From Camillea tinctor (taxonomy: Eukaryota; Ascomycota; Sordariomycetes; Xylariales; Xylariaceae): DNA of 64,000 nucleotides. Of the stretch, positions 42,420-53,419 are shown one piece after another (positions within the stretch are counted from its first letter, which is position 1; each line of letters starts with the position of its first letter). The stretch is taken from NCBI GenBank assembly GCA_022578605.1, contig MU394096.1, forward strand, positions 124,001 to 188,000, in the 5' to 3' direction. The position numbers and the translations under genes were made by a program. The notes below the pieces were generated by a model. That model ran no database searches, had not been told where the DNA came from, and saw nothing but the letters and a program-made list of their open reading frames with translations.

Positions 42420-43466
42420 ATGGAAAAATCCGATCTTGAGGAGGAGAAACGGAAGGTGTCTGTGGCCTCTTCTGTGACCATGGATGAGAAGCTGAATGCT
42501 AACCCCAACTCGTGGCGAGGCAACTTGCCATGTGTTCGTGGTCACCGGGAGGGATGCTTTGTCCATAATCCTCAAAATCTCGTGATTCACCACAACCGCC
42601 GACTGCCTTCTGAAAAGAAAGACCCTGGCTTCTTTGAAGTAGTGTTCGGAAGTCGCGAAAAAGCCAGAAAGCACTATACCGCCAAACAAGGAAGCGAACT
42701 GATCCAGAGCAACCTACCTATTACCCACGGGACTGTCGATCCGCTTGATCCCGTTCACGAATCCGTTCCCTATGTTTTAGCATGGTACCATCTCAACTGG
42801 GTTCGGTCATCGGAGTCGCCTCAAACCATGCTGAGACGACTGAATGTTCTGGTGTGTAGCGGGGAGGGAATAAGACGACCAGACATAAGGTATAACGTGG
42901 TGCCTTTCTACCACAACAACAAATTTCTCCTAGATCAATCTATCCAATTCAGGATCAAGATGAAGGAGCGAGACCCAATCTGGAAATATGAACACGGAAT
43001 AATGTGTTTTTCAAAAAGAAAGAAATGGCACTTTCAGATATGCCCTCACACGGAGCACCAATTCTTAGGGTATGATTTTATGGAGTACCGAGGGCTTATC
43101 GAAGCTGGAGTGAGGTATAATACCTCATGTGCTAGCCAGGACAGAATTACCAAATGGAGGAGCTTATACGGGCCTAAGTGGCTCTCTTGGGGTTGCCCAA
43201 AATGCTGCACGGATAGCGATGTCAAGACGGAGCTGGTGGGAGATGAGATCGTAGTAAGCATCCGCATATACAAAGACTTGGGATCAGGTTCGAACCCATT
43301 CGACAAGAGATGGCTCGCGGCGCTCAGACGCAAAAGCCTCATGGAGAGGAAGGATCCCGAGATCATGGAGAGGACGACTTCCGAGATCAAGCGGAGGGTG
43401 GTGGTGGAGCTGGTCCGAGAAGCTATAGAGGCGAAGAAAAAGGCAATGCCGAACAGGAAATCCTGA
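42420..43466 (+). CDS. Uncharacterised fungal protein with Cys/His-rich C-terminal region
   Basis: Intact, intronless 348-aa protein, start ATG 42420 (MEKSDLEEEKRKVS), family not named. It has a charged N-terminus, then CVRGHREGCFVHNPQNLV, and no membrane segment. The region 200-290 has FQICPHTEHQFLGYDFMEY, then NTSCASQ, then WLSWGCPKCCTDSDVKTEL and VVSIRIYKDLGSGSNPFDKR. The CPH...C...CxxCxTD and WKDLG-like order recalls an unassigned C-terminal segment found in many fungal orphan and F-box-type proteins, possibly zinc-binding. A basic coiled-coil-like end (ELVREAIEAKKKA) follows. Coding potential is convincing; function unknown. Confidence 0.7.
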   Translation: MEKSDLEEEKRKVSVASSVTMDEKLNANPNSWRGNLPCVRGHREGCFVHNPQNLVIHHNRRLPSEKKDPGFFEVVFGSREKARKHYTAKQGSELIQSNLPITHGTVDPLDPVHESVPYVLAWYHLNWVRSSESPQTMLRRLNVLVCSGEGIRRPDIRYNVVPFYHNNKFLLDQSIQFRIKMKERDPIWKYEHGIMCFSKRKKWHFQICPHTEHQFLGYDFMEYRGLIEAGVRYNTSCASQDRITKWRSLYGPKWLSWGCPKCCTDSDVKTELVGDEIVVSIRIYKDLGSGSNPFDKRWLAALRRKSLMERKDPEIMERTTSEIKRRVVVELVREAIEAKKKAMPNRKS

Positions 43467-44581
43467 TACGCTCTCTGTATGTAGGTCATAATAACCATGT
43501 ACGCGAACCTGGTAGAGGGAGGGGGAGGAGAAGGGGCGAGATTGTTAAGTTGTGTGTTGGTTAGGACCTAGGTTAGGTAGTAGGACGTATGACGGGGGCC
43601 GTCACCCGGAAGCTGACTTGAAAATACATTGGAGGTTATTTGAGTCTTATCGCCAATTTCTGTATGGTGTTCATTGAAGCGCCGGCCCCCAGGCTGACTT
43701 GACCACGTCCTAACACAGCTTATTCTCGGAAATGGCTGTATTTGGGTTTTTATGAGTTACCGAAGTGCGCATATATCCCAAGCACTCGCTCGTGACTGAT
43801 GCCACTTACAGTTGGGAAAACGCGCCGCCATACAGCCACCAACCAACCAGCACCGGCCGTTGTGACACTGCAAGTCGAGAGCAAACCAGTCCACCCCCCT
43901 TCGTCGGCTTAGCGCCAAGTGAGCAATCAATGTGACGCAACGCGGAATGGCTAGAACCCTCCCATACCGGACGGGCTGACAGGTTTTTTTGATTTTTTTT
44001 TTTGGAGGGTTCCTGCAGCGCCATTGAACAAGTCTGAGGCAAACGCTATGCTTAACGATTGGGTTTGTTTATGGTCTTTTCTTTTTCTTTTTAATTTTGT
44101 TCGGGTGATATCATACGGGAATCCCCCTTAGTGGAGCGTTCGTCAAAAAAAGGGGACCGGGACCAGTTGCGGACTGCCACGGTATCGGAGTGTATTGTAT
44201 TTGCAGATGCTGCTCCAACTAGAGCAGAGGCAGGCAATGATCACGAGGCAAGTAAGTCAGCAAAGTTAAAGGGACGGAAAAGGTAAGATGGTTAAGGGAA
44301 GCGAGCGCATAGCGCGCGTGTTGAGAAATGAAGACTTGAGGTAGTAAAATGAACATCCAACGACCCACGAATTTAGATATCCGGTAGTGTTGTTATGTAG
44401 TTTTGATGAAGAATTGTCTGTGTATGCTTTTGTTTATTTTTATTTTTATTTTTTAACTTTCTTTCTTTCCTTTTCCTTTTCGTTTTCTGCGTATCGACGG
44501 ATCAACGCAGTGTAAGTTATAGTTGGATACCTAGTCTGCAGCCACAAAATGACATGGTGACGGGTGAAGATGTGATTGAGG

Positions 44582-44619
44582 GTGTATAAGCTCGTGTATA
44601 AGCTCGGGTATAAGCTGGG
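44582..44619. repeat. Three-copy GTATAAGCTCG tandem repeat
   Basis: GTGTATAAGCTC, GTGTATAAGCTC and GGGTATAAGCTG follow each other with a 13-bp period. Confidence 0.85.
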
Positions 44620-45610
44620 TTGTCTAGGTATGTACTAACCAGTTAGTATATATACCTAGGTTAGTAAGTATGAAGTAAGTTATTAGTAGCATCTTAAGTA
44701 TGTAGGATCGAGGTCACGGTGAAGAAATCATGGTAGATGCATTGTCATTCTCTGTTTTAAAAGTCTTGAAGTTGTTCTGTTCATTCTGTCATTCCTGTCA
44801 TGCTGCTCGGCGCTAACTTATAAGAGCCTTTGATGGATTTGTGGATTGTTCCCGACCCCGATCTGCCTGCCCTGTTAGGTAAAGGATTTTTGTTAACCTT
44901 ATGTATCTCCTCTCAAAACCCATGTATCCTTTCTCGGCGGCCTGCCTCTAAGCGTCGGCGCATTACATACAGGTACAGGGATGTCCCGGGACCAACGTTA
45001 GGTCGGGTGGAGAGAGAAAGAGGTTGGACGAGAATTGAGAAACACAAGGGGGTGGTTACGGCTGGTTATGGTGGAGGTTGATGGGCTAGATGGGGTTTTA
45101 GAACCATCTAACTTTAAAAAACGTATAGCGTAATAAAAAAAAGATAGTACCACCAAACACCGTTCTTCGCTCTTCTGGGTCTCTTCAATGCGATTTAGGT
45201 TAATGTAGTGTACAACCTTGAATTCTGATTTGTAGCCTTCCTTCTTTCCCGCCCTTGCTAATTTTTTTTTATACCTTGTAGGTATTGGGAAGAGGAAGGA
45301 GCCGGATTGCTTATCCTTTAGTAGGTACCTAACTGCTACCTTAAGTGACACTAACTCGTAGGTATCGTTTTGTGATGCTTGCCTCTTACATGAGAGAAAA
45401 AGAGAGAGTTCCTTCGTCTTTCAGTTATCTTGTCAGCTTGGTCTAAGTGTTGGTAGGTGCATTATGCATATACCAATTTTTATTCTTCTGTTGCTTGCAG
45501 ACGGAACCTTGAATTTTTGATTCGCTCTTAAGCCATCACAAACTTTCTCTCACCTTGTCTTATTTTTATTTTTATTTTTTTATTTTTTTCCCTTCTACCT
45601 CCCTTCATTA

Positions 45611-45636
45611 TTCCCTTTTCCCTTTTCCCTTTTCCC
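45611..45636. repeat. CCCTTTT tandem run
   Basis: Four close units of TTCCCTT inside a longer pyrimidine tract. Confidence 0.8.
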
Positions 45637-46321
45637 ATTCACTCTTATTACATACTATTTTTCTTTTCTTCTTCTTCTTCTTCTTCCCTTCCTATCTCCA
45701 TCCCTCACACTTTTAATATTGTCTTTCTTTTTTTTCTTTTTTTTCCTTTTCACTGAACTTTGACAACATTAAATATATTTAACCTCTCATCCCACAACTG
45801 CATCCATCCATATTATACACATCCTGGTTCAACCTCCTACGCTAAAAAGATTCATCCCCCCAAAAGTGTATAGCACCATACATATACACTACTTACATAC
45901 ATACATACCTACATATATATACCCCGGTGCCGTACCTCTTAGGTACCCTAGCACATTCGTAGGTACCTTACTCTTGGCGCCCCTCTCGAGACCATCCACC
46001 GTCTTCCACAACTTCCATTGGATTTGCGTAGGCTGGGTAGGGTCACTCACTATTCCTCTTGTCTTACATCTATCTCTTAAAGAGGAATTCCTTTGGGCGG
46101 CTTGTTGCTGGTCTGGGCCACACCCATTCTTTTCTTCTTCTTCCCTCCTCTTCCTCTCTTTAACTTCCGAATTTATTCATCTTCTTCTTCTTTAACTTCT
46201 CACTGGAAAAGAGAAGTTGTACTGTCACCAAGTTCAGTCTATCGCCCACAAACCCGCTCGCTCTTGGACCACCGGCGTGAGCTGAGGACCCATCACGAGA
46301 GGGTTCCACCACTTTAGCATT

Positions 46322-46349
46322 ACATACCCATACCCATACCCATACTCCA
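46322..46349. repeat. CATACC hexanucleotide repeat
   Basis: Four CATACC/CATACT units, about 200 bp upstream of the start codon at 46550. Confidence 0.85.
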
Positions 46350-46549
46350 TAACCCTGACTTCTACCATTACGCGCCTTTTCGATACCGAATCCCCAGTCC
46401 TACAAGGTCGGCGCCTGTACTCTCCTCTTGCCTAGACCCGGTTTTCCTTGGTAGCATAAGTCTACGAGCCCTCTCACCACCATATTCAAGTCTATACTCT
46501 CCCATCTGGTTGCAACACACTTCCGGTAACATCGGGCACCAATTCCATC

Positions 46550-47551
46550 ATGAAGGGCCGTCCAGTCGATCAGCTCGTCTACGAGTTCATGTTTCCGAGG
46601 CCGAAAACGAACGATCCCCAGAACTTCCAGACCCTCCTCCATAGACATCTCATCCTCGAAGTGAGACAGGAAGTCCACTCCTTTTATGGCCACCTGGATA
46701 CCCAAGAGGCCAAGTACCCCGGCCTTGATTATTGTCATCGCATACATCGCATTCGATTGAGCCGCTGGCCCTGGCACCGCCGCCTCTTCCGTGCCTTTGA
46801 TGGCCTCCGCCTGACCAACGCCGAGATCGCAGGCCTAACTAAGTGGGAGGGCACTAAGTGGGCTAAGGAGCGCTTCGAGCGCGATTCGGGAATTACGATT
46901 AGAGATACCGCTGCCGATGGCATGCCTGATTGGGTCGAACCCGAGGACCGACCTCAGCCCGCCCATATGACAGTAAGAGAAGAGACCGAAGATATTGAGG
47001 AGGGGTCGGCTGATGAGGATATGGAGGCTGAGGAGGACAGTGATGGAGAGATGGAAAGTGTAGGTTTCTCCCTCAACGAGAGACTCCGTGAGCGAGCAGC
47101 ACGTCAAGATGGCATCGACACGTCGCAGCGTCTAGAAGAAGAGTGGGAACAATGGCTAAAGAACGCAATTGACTCGGGCGAATTCCCATTTCTCACGGAC
47201 CAGACGCTGCAACAATCCAACGACATGACCCTCATTTCCCAGGCCTTCTTCCCGCCTCGTATGCTCAGCGCTGCACGAGCCGGTCGTTGGCAAGATATCC
47301 CAGAATTCCTGCACGATGTTCTCCGCCGGACGTTAGAGAGTGAAACCACGAGCAGAAACCCAGAGTCTTCTCACCCCTCCGCATCCGACAATCGCGCCGC
47401 AGGATCTATCGGCCAAATCCTGAGCAGAATCGGTACCTGGCGTCGTACCTACTCCGACCTCCGCCTACCAGTAGGCGAAGCTAGCAGCAGCAATACATCC
47501 ACGGTACGGATGCAACGACCCTCCGCTCACGATGGTGCCCATGTGTTCTAG
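46550..47551 (+). CDS. Conserved-looking fungal protein of unknown function with acidic middle region
   Basis: Intact single exon, 333 aa, ATG 46550. The first 110 residues look structured (KGRPVDQLVYEFMFPRPKTN; EVRQEVHSFYGHLDTQ; LDYCHRIHRIRLSRWPWHR; GLTKWEGTKWAKERFERDSG). A strongly acidic low-complexity stretch follows (EETEDIEEGSADEDMEAEED), then a helical LNERLRERAARQ/LEEEWEQWLKNAI segment, ISQAFFPPRMLSAARAGRW and a Ser/Arg-rich tail. No signal peptide or helix anchor. The acidic block would suit a chromatin or transcription partner; that is only a guess. The more than 3 kb of non-coding DNA upstream with pyrimidine-rich tracts suggests a long regulated leader. Confidence 0.75.
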   Translation: MKGRPVDQLVYEFMFPRPKTNDPQNFQTLLHRHLILEVRQEVHSFYGHLDTQEAKYPGLDYCHRIHRIRLSRWPWHRRLFRAFDGLRLTNAEIAGLTKWEGTKWAKERFERDSGITIRDTAADGMPDWVEPEDRPQPAHMTVREETEDIEEGSADEDMEAEEDSDGEMESVGFSLNERLRERAARQDGIDTSQRLEEEWEQWLKNAIDSGEFPFLTDQTLQQSNDMTLISQAFFPPRMLSAARAGRWQDIPEFLHDVLRRTLESETTSRNPESSHPSASDNRAAGSIGQILSRIGTWRRTYSDLRLPVGEASSSNTSTVRMQRPSAHDGAHVF

Positions 47552-49748
47552 GCTAGTCGGTTTGAAGCTGCAACATCGCCCATAGCAGCGATTGTAAGAT
47601 AGCTATGGCCAAGCCACTAGGGACACGCTCCTTGAGGTTTCACGATATGTGCTCACTTGACACACTATAAACACCAGACGACTGGTCGCACCGAAAAAGG
47701 CTACTACAGAGCTCTGCTTCTCCTGGCAGTGCTCTTTTGAATGAACATATTTGTTTAGTTCATCAAACCCGGGGACATACATATTATATTTGGTGCCTGG
47801 TCACAAGATGACATTTTCCAATCACAACTGGATTGGAATCTATCAGGCATCACCTATGGGACGAATCACCCGGCTCTCCAGGCTGCCGGATTTCCAAGTG
47901 TATATGCAGATAAATGGTAACGGAATCTTCTCAATAAACTAGTCAGTTACAGTTTGATTTCCGGTGAGAGATTCCGTTACACAGCATGAAAAAGGGTGTA
48001 AGCCGGCTTGCGTTATCTTTGTACTAACCCGGCAGAGAGAAAGAGGAGGGTACTGGAAGGAGAATAGTCCCATGAAGAAAATTTCCGGTGAATTCAAGGT
48101 GGAGAGGAGTTTACGGTGGTGTAGCGATTTCTCTTTTTTGTCATGTTTTTTTTTAATACACACGACGGGAGGGCGGTCATCCAGGGAAAATTCCACTACA
48201 ACAAGAATACACTTGTTCGCATCAATCAACATTCATCGCCAACAACAACATATCATCAAAAATTCACCAAAGGAAATTTGTTCTTTTTCCACATCTACCG
48301 CCTAGCTATTGCTACCACCTAAGAAGAAATATACCCTAGCATGTGCTTTCAATACATCTGCGAGCGGGTCATACAAAAAGGGTTCCAAGACGAGAGAGAG
48401 AAAAACACATTGCAGCGATGAGCTTATTATGCATCTTTAGTTTACCTACGTAGATACAACAGAATGCAGGTAATCAATACATCATTTTTATTTCTATCCT
48501 TTTTTTCCTTTTTCTACTTCGTGTTAGGAAAATATACTTACCTACCTACGTATATGTAAAAGGAAGGGAATCAGTAGGGAGGTACATAACTCCAACGTAC
48601 CGACCAAAAATATAAATCAATAAATAAAAGATTCATCAATCTAATATAGGAAGTTTGTTGCGAAACTATAGTGTAGCCTTCCCGCCGACCATGACTAGGG
48701 GGGTAGGTTGCGCAACGAACTTCGCTCTATGTGTGTGTGTGTGCGTGTACAGCTATCGTATTCCCTTCCCCAATCACGACGCATTCCCGGGATTTCCGTA
48801 TCCGTACTTGAAACCCCCAGGTCTATCTTCTTTTCCCTCCAAGCGCGATGTGTGTTCCCATAGGACCTGGACAAAAACAAAACCCCCAATCTCCAACCAA
48901 CCAAAACTACTATTTAGGGAGTGGCTGGAACATAGGTTATACGTATGTTTGGGGTTTCCTTTTTGGATCGTATTTTAGCTTGGAGAAAAAAAAAAAAAAA
49001 ACTTAAAAAAACTTGGGGATATCTTGAAATTTTTTTTCTCATTGCGATGTATTCTTCTGTTTGTCTGTCATTACTCAGCTAGAACCGACACAATATGTTC
49101 CATACGCCCACGCCTACGCTGACGCCCTATTAAATTAGGAAACCCCCAGCCTCATATTTGCCCTTTTGCCTTTGAAAAAAAGATAGAAATCCGCAATCTA
49201 CTTGGCATGTATGTTCGCCTTATGCCTTGATGTGCATCTCTTTCCAAGGAAGAGGACAGGGAAGGGGGGGGGAGTGGGAGGTCACACAACATACTCTGCT
49301 CTACTACCCCTTAGCCGCAGTGGCAGTTGAGTCGTGTGTGTAGAGATAATCCCTTCACCTCATCACTCTAACCCCTTATAGTCCTCCTGTTTCCCCCCTT
49401 CTTTCACATCACCAGCACTTTTACACGTAGACTTTCTCCCCAGAAGCTTAAAATGAATCTCTTAATCTGTTCCCTCCGCGATTCACCCTGCCAACCCCCC
49501 TTATAAAACAACCGACAACGCCTAACATGTGCTGTATAACAAAAAGGAAACAAAGCGACGAATACAGAATGCGTTGACAGTTGCGAAATCGTCATCTCTC
49601 CGTCTTAGTAGGACCGAAATATATAGTATATAGGGAAATTCGTCGGATCCATTTTTTCCGTGACCCCCCCAAGAAAGTGCTTGAAAAAAGACATGTCTCT
49701 CGGGACTTTTTTTTTTAACCAAAAAAAAAAAAAGAAACCACGGAATGA
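47552..49748. other. Intergenic between convergent genes
   Basis: About 2.2 kb: 3' flank of the 46.5-kb gene and of GCN5. Poly-A and poly-T runs occur (48989-49005, 49030, 49707-49735). Frames at 47964-48305 and 48655-48978 are not convincing. Confidence 0.55.
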
Positions 49749-51222
49749 CTATGGCTCGAGATGGGACCATTCGGGGATGCCCTTGATCTGGGCCCACATG
49801 TACTTCTCGAGCTTGTTGGCCGACTTGGCGTAAGGGGTAGTCTCGTTATTGTACTTGCGGCAGTTGTCGAAGATAAGCTTAGCATCCTTAATGAACTCCT
49901 CAGGGGTGCCGTACTGGTCGGCCTCGAGCTTGGTCTCCATGGTGCTGAGGTCCATGGGCTCCTTGATGACCTCGTAGTAATCGGCCACGTCGTCCTTATT
50001 AACGGGGTTGAGGAAGGGCCAGGCGGACTGGTGGTTCTGCAGGTCGTTGAGCAGGTGCAGCAGCTGGTTGTAGTTGGGGCCGTGGCGCGGCTGGCGCGCC
50101 AGCTCGTCCATGTCGGGCGACCAGCCGGACTCGCGGATGGCCTCGATGGAGAGCGGGTCGATGGCCGTCACGCCGTTCTTCCACTGCTTCGGGGGCTGGT
50201 GCACCACGTGCGACTTGGAGAAGGCCCGGATCTTGGCGTGCACGCACTCCTTCTGCTTCAGCAGCATGCGGCCCATCTCCAGGTAGCGGACGCGCGGGAG
50301 CATGGAACACTGCATTATAGTGCCACCCTCGTAGTCCTTGATATAACCCATCCATACTGACCGCGGCAGGGTGATCTCCTTAGTAAACCCTTGTTTCTTA
50401 AAATATCCAATGGCATAATTATCAGCGTAGGTGAGGAAATGCATAACGTCGCTCGTGGCCTTGACATAGTCCTTCAGGTGCGACATCAGATGCGCACCGT
50501 AGCCTTTCACCTGCTGGTCGCTACTAATGGCGCAGAAGACGATTTCGGCGAACTGTCGGCCCTTGAACGGGCGGTAGGTGATGCCCCCAACCACTTCGAG
50601 CGGTTTCTTGACGATTGCTATGGACAAGTGGGTTCGGTCGTAGACGAGTCGGGCGATGTAATCTTTAGGCATCTTCGGCAGCTGTTTCTGGAAGATGCAT
50701 TTTAGGCCGGTGAGGATGATGAGGGATTCGCGCTCGTTGTCGTTGTTCACTACGCGGAACTCGATCTCGCCTGTTCGTTCTTCGATTACCGCTGGCTGTT
50801 TAAAGCACGTGTTAGCTATACACGGTATTTTTGTCTTGTCTATGGACGATATGGGTCGCGAGGCGCAGGGAGCGTAAGGATATGCTAAGGGGAGGAGAGG
50901 AGGCGGGGGGGCAAGGTATTGCTTGCGCCGGCTAATGTGCTCTCGTAGTATTTGCAAAAATGTGGTATCTGTATGAACGAAAGGGTGTGTATACCTTCTC
51001 TGGAAAGGGGATTGGCTTCATCTCGGGCTTCTTATCGGAGTCGGTCGAGTCACCCAGCTTCGCGCGCTTGGAGGCGGTAGGCGACGACGGCTCGTCACTT
51101 GCCTTGCGCTTACCATCTGTCCAGAGAATAGAGCTGTCAGAATGGCGGGAACGCGAATATAGTGCGCACTATGACGCGACGCAGATAGAGGCGACGATGA
51201 ACTCACTTTCTTCCTTCACCAT
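49749..51222 (-). CDS. GCN5: Histone acetyltransferase GCN5 with C-terminal bromodomain
   Basis: Exons 51222-51207 (16 nt), 51116-50995 and 50795-49749 join in phase into 394 aa, the normal Gcn5 length. The first two exons give [17 protein letters not shown] and [20 protein letters not shown]. The acetyltransferase domain holds [20 protein letters not shown], with catalytic Glu130 and the acetyl-CoA loop QVKGYG, then [18 protein letters not shown]. The bromodomain is at the C-terminus ([40 protein letters not shown]). It is the catalytic subunit of SAGA/ADA complexes and acetylates histone H3. Intron 2 is about 200 nt. It is divergent from OST5, sharing a 560-bp intergenic region. Confidence 0.97.
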
Positions 51223-51782
51223 CGTGACGACACCGAGTGGGTGTGACGTAGGCTGTAGTTGGGCGGGTTTGAACGGACTTCGCGAGGTTGACGGGAACTG
51301 GAGATTGGAGATTGGAGATTACACTAACTAAGTTATTGATAAGCACGTGGAGATTGGGAAGTGGAATGTTCCGGGAGTGCTCCATACATAACTATCAAGA
51401 AGTGGGGACCTCTGACGTGAGTGCGAGGAAACCCGCATTAGGTAGTACCCAATGAGATGCGATTATGTAAACATCCTGCAGGGACCATGGAACCCCATTG
51501 AGCTAAGCCATTTATAGTTTAGTGGCTTAGTAGTGGGCAACGTGTTTGGTGGGAGCGGGAGCTTCTTCTTAACCTGTTAATTCGTAATCCAATTCATTTA
51601 GAGCTTCAACTCTACCTCTTACATGCTACTTCTCTCTACCTCTCTCTACTTAATATCTTCGGGTCCTACAACTCAATTTATTTCCAGTCACCCTGAGTCA
51701 GTTAGTCAGTTTCCCTTCCATTGTCATCAATGCTCAATTCGAATTTACGCATCTAAACAATCCCCCCAAAACCAATCTCTTC
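51223..51782. promoter_or_regulatory. Divergent GCN5-OST5 intergenic region
   Basis: 560 bp between the two start codons. GCN5-proximal features are a GGAGATT triple repeat (51299-51320, again near 51345) and GTGACG/TGACGT motifs. The OST5 side is CT-rich (51590-51660). It probably serves both genes; no TATA box is obvious. Confidence 0.5.
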
Positions 51783-52159
51783 ATGGATTCTTCACTGCTT
51801 GAGATTTGGCAAACTGCACCGGGAAGCCCATTTCTTCCCACAGTTGGAAAGGGAAGTCAGTTCTTAGTTGGCTTCGTCCTCCTGCTTCTCGGCCTCTCTC
51901 TGACCGGCGCATTTGCATTGAGTATGTGTTTAACCTGAAGAAAAATCTATGATATCGGCTTGGTGATGCTAATGTTCTATATTCAGATCGATCTCTCGTC
52001 ACCCTACCTGTTCTCGGCATCCCGGCTTCATTAGCTATAGCGTACGTTTTCTTCATATCATGTTCACTCACCTACACACAAATACACCGATTATTATCTA
52101 ACATAATCCATAGGTACGGCACTGTATACATGTTCTGCGCGGTTGGAGTTTACGTCTAG
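51783..52159 (+). CDS. OST5: Oligosaccharyltransferase subunit Ost5 (TMEM258 family)
   Basis: Three short exons (51783-51921, 51987-52041, 52114-52159) give 79 aa. MDSSLLEIWQTAPGSPFLP is followed by two membrane helices (FLVGFVLLLLGLSLTGAFAL; LPVLGIPASLAIAYGTVYMF). The C-terminus CAVGVYV is shared with yeast Ost5 and TMEM258. It is a small stabilising subunit of the ER oligosaccharyltransferase, in the Ost1/Ost5 subcomplex. The intron phases and the conserved GVYV end make the model firm although no exon exceeds 140 nt. Confidence 0.88.
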
Positions 52160-52389
52160 AAAAAAAAACACAAGAGATACCCCCCCGAAAAGAGGCGCCG
52201 GCGAGCCGAGGAAATCAATCGTCGTATATTGTAGATGAATTGAGGCGTACAAAAACCATACCTACCTCCCTACACACCTTACCTACTGTGCCACCAACAA
52301 CCGCATGAATGTGACTGAGAGACATCTACTATTCGTTATCGAAATCTGAGAACACTCCTTAACCAAACACACCTCCCTGAGAACTTGTC

Positions 52390-53419
52390 ATGGCTTCTGT
52401 TGCCGGTTCCGCTCCGCCGCAGCAACAACCGCTCTTCCGAGCTGTGGCGAGCTCCACCCGCCAAATATACCAACTCCTAAAATGCATCAGCTTTTCCCCT
52501 AAAGTCCACGTCGAACTTACGCAGGATGGTATTCGATTTTCAGCGGACCATGCCCGTGTCATGCAGGGTAAGGGCTAAGCATCGATTGTTGCCGGTTGGT
52601 AGAGAAGCTAATAGTCGTTTCCAAGGTATGGCATTTCTAGACAAGGGTCTCTTCACGACATATACCCTGAACTGTGATAATGAAGATGATTCCCGGCCGC
52701 AATTCCAAATGAATCTCGCCGCCCTATTAGAAGCTCTACAGATATTTGGAGCTACTGACATAGCTGCTCGAGCCGCCAAGGCCGACGCAGAACCCTATCG
52801 TAGCAATCTTCGCAATTATCGCCCAGATGCCTTCAGCCACCAGACCCTTGGCATGCCTGGGACCTGTTGTCTAGTGTATGAAGAGAACGGCTCTCCGCTC
52901 AGTGTTATTTTGGAAGAATCTGGAATCAAAACTCAATGTAATATGGTCACCTACACCCCCGAATCCCCCGAGGATATACCCTTCAATCGTGCAGACCTTT
53001 CATTCAAAATTATTATGCAAGCTCGATGGCTTCTAGACAGCCTCTCGGAGTTGGCCCCCATGTCCCCAGCCCGCATTACTATCTCTGCTCTACCCAACGC
53101 CCCTTTTCTACGACTGTCGAGTAGTGGGGCGCTCGGTAGTGCGAGCGTCGATTTCTCTAACGGCCGCGATCTTCTCGAGACTTTCTCTGTTCGAGACCGC
53201 TGGGTTCAAGGATTCAAGTTCGACCTTGTCAAGTCCGCAAGCGAAGCCATGCGCATAGCCAGCAAGGTCAGCTTCCGTGGGGATGGACAAGGCGTTCTTA
53301 GCTTGCAATTTATGGTGGAGGTGGAGGGTGGCGCCGTGAGCTTCCTTGATTTCCGATTTGTCCCTTATATTACGCAGGAAGACGAAGAATCCGACTCCGG
53401 GGGAGACGAAGATGATTGA
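52390..53419 (+). CDS. RAD1: DNA-damage checkpoint protein Rad1 (9-1-1 clamp subunit)
   Basis: Exons 52390-52567 and 52626-53419 (58-nt intron) encode 323 aa. The N-terminal exon has PLFRAVASSTRQIYQLLKCI, then VHVELTQDGIRFSADHARVM. Exon 2 starts GMAFLDKGLFTTYTL. Later landmarks are LEESGIKTQCNMVTYTPE, FKIIMQARWLLDSLSEL, LRLSSSGALGSASVDF and EVEGGAVSFLDFRFVPYI, then an acidic end (EDEESDSGGDEDD). This is the PCNA-like fold order of Rad1/Rec1/Rad17. With Rad9 and Hus1 it forms the clamp loaded at damaged DNA in the nucleus. The name follows the S. pombe/human convention; S. cerevisiae calls it RAD17. Confidence 0.93.

Larger units (their letters stand above)
43467..46549. other. Long intergenic region, probably promoter and 5' leader of the next gene
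   Basis: About 3.1 kb. It contains T- and CT-rich tracts (44420-44480, 45540-45760), a three-copy GTATAAGCTCG repeat, a TTTTCCC run, a CATACC run and an ACATAC run (45890-45910). Frames on either strand (44830-45081; 44998-45351) are not supported. Confidence 0.55.

Noticed and set aside
43286..43302. tRNA T-arm (GGTTCGAACCC-like)
   Set aside because: It lies inside a convincing coding frame, and no matching acceptor or anticodon arms are found.
43046..43498. 150-codon minus frame
   Set aside because: Antisense to the 348-aa protein; Ser/Leu-rich shadow.
49761..50360. 199-codon + frame
   Set aside because: Antisense to GCN5; it is Val/Leu/Gly-rich as expected for the reverse of that codon use.
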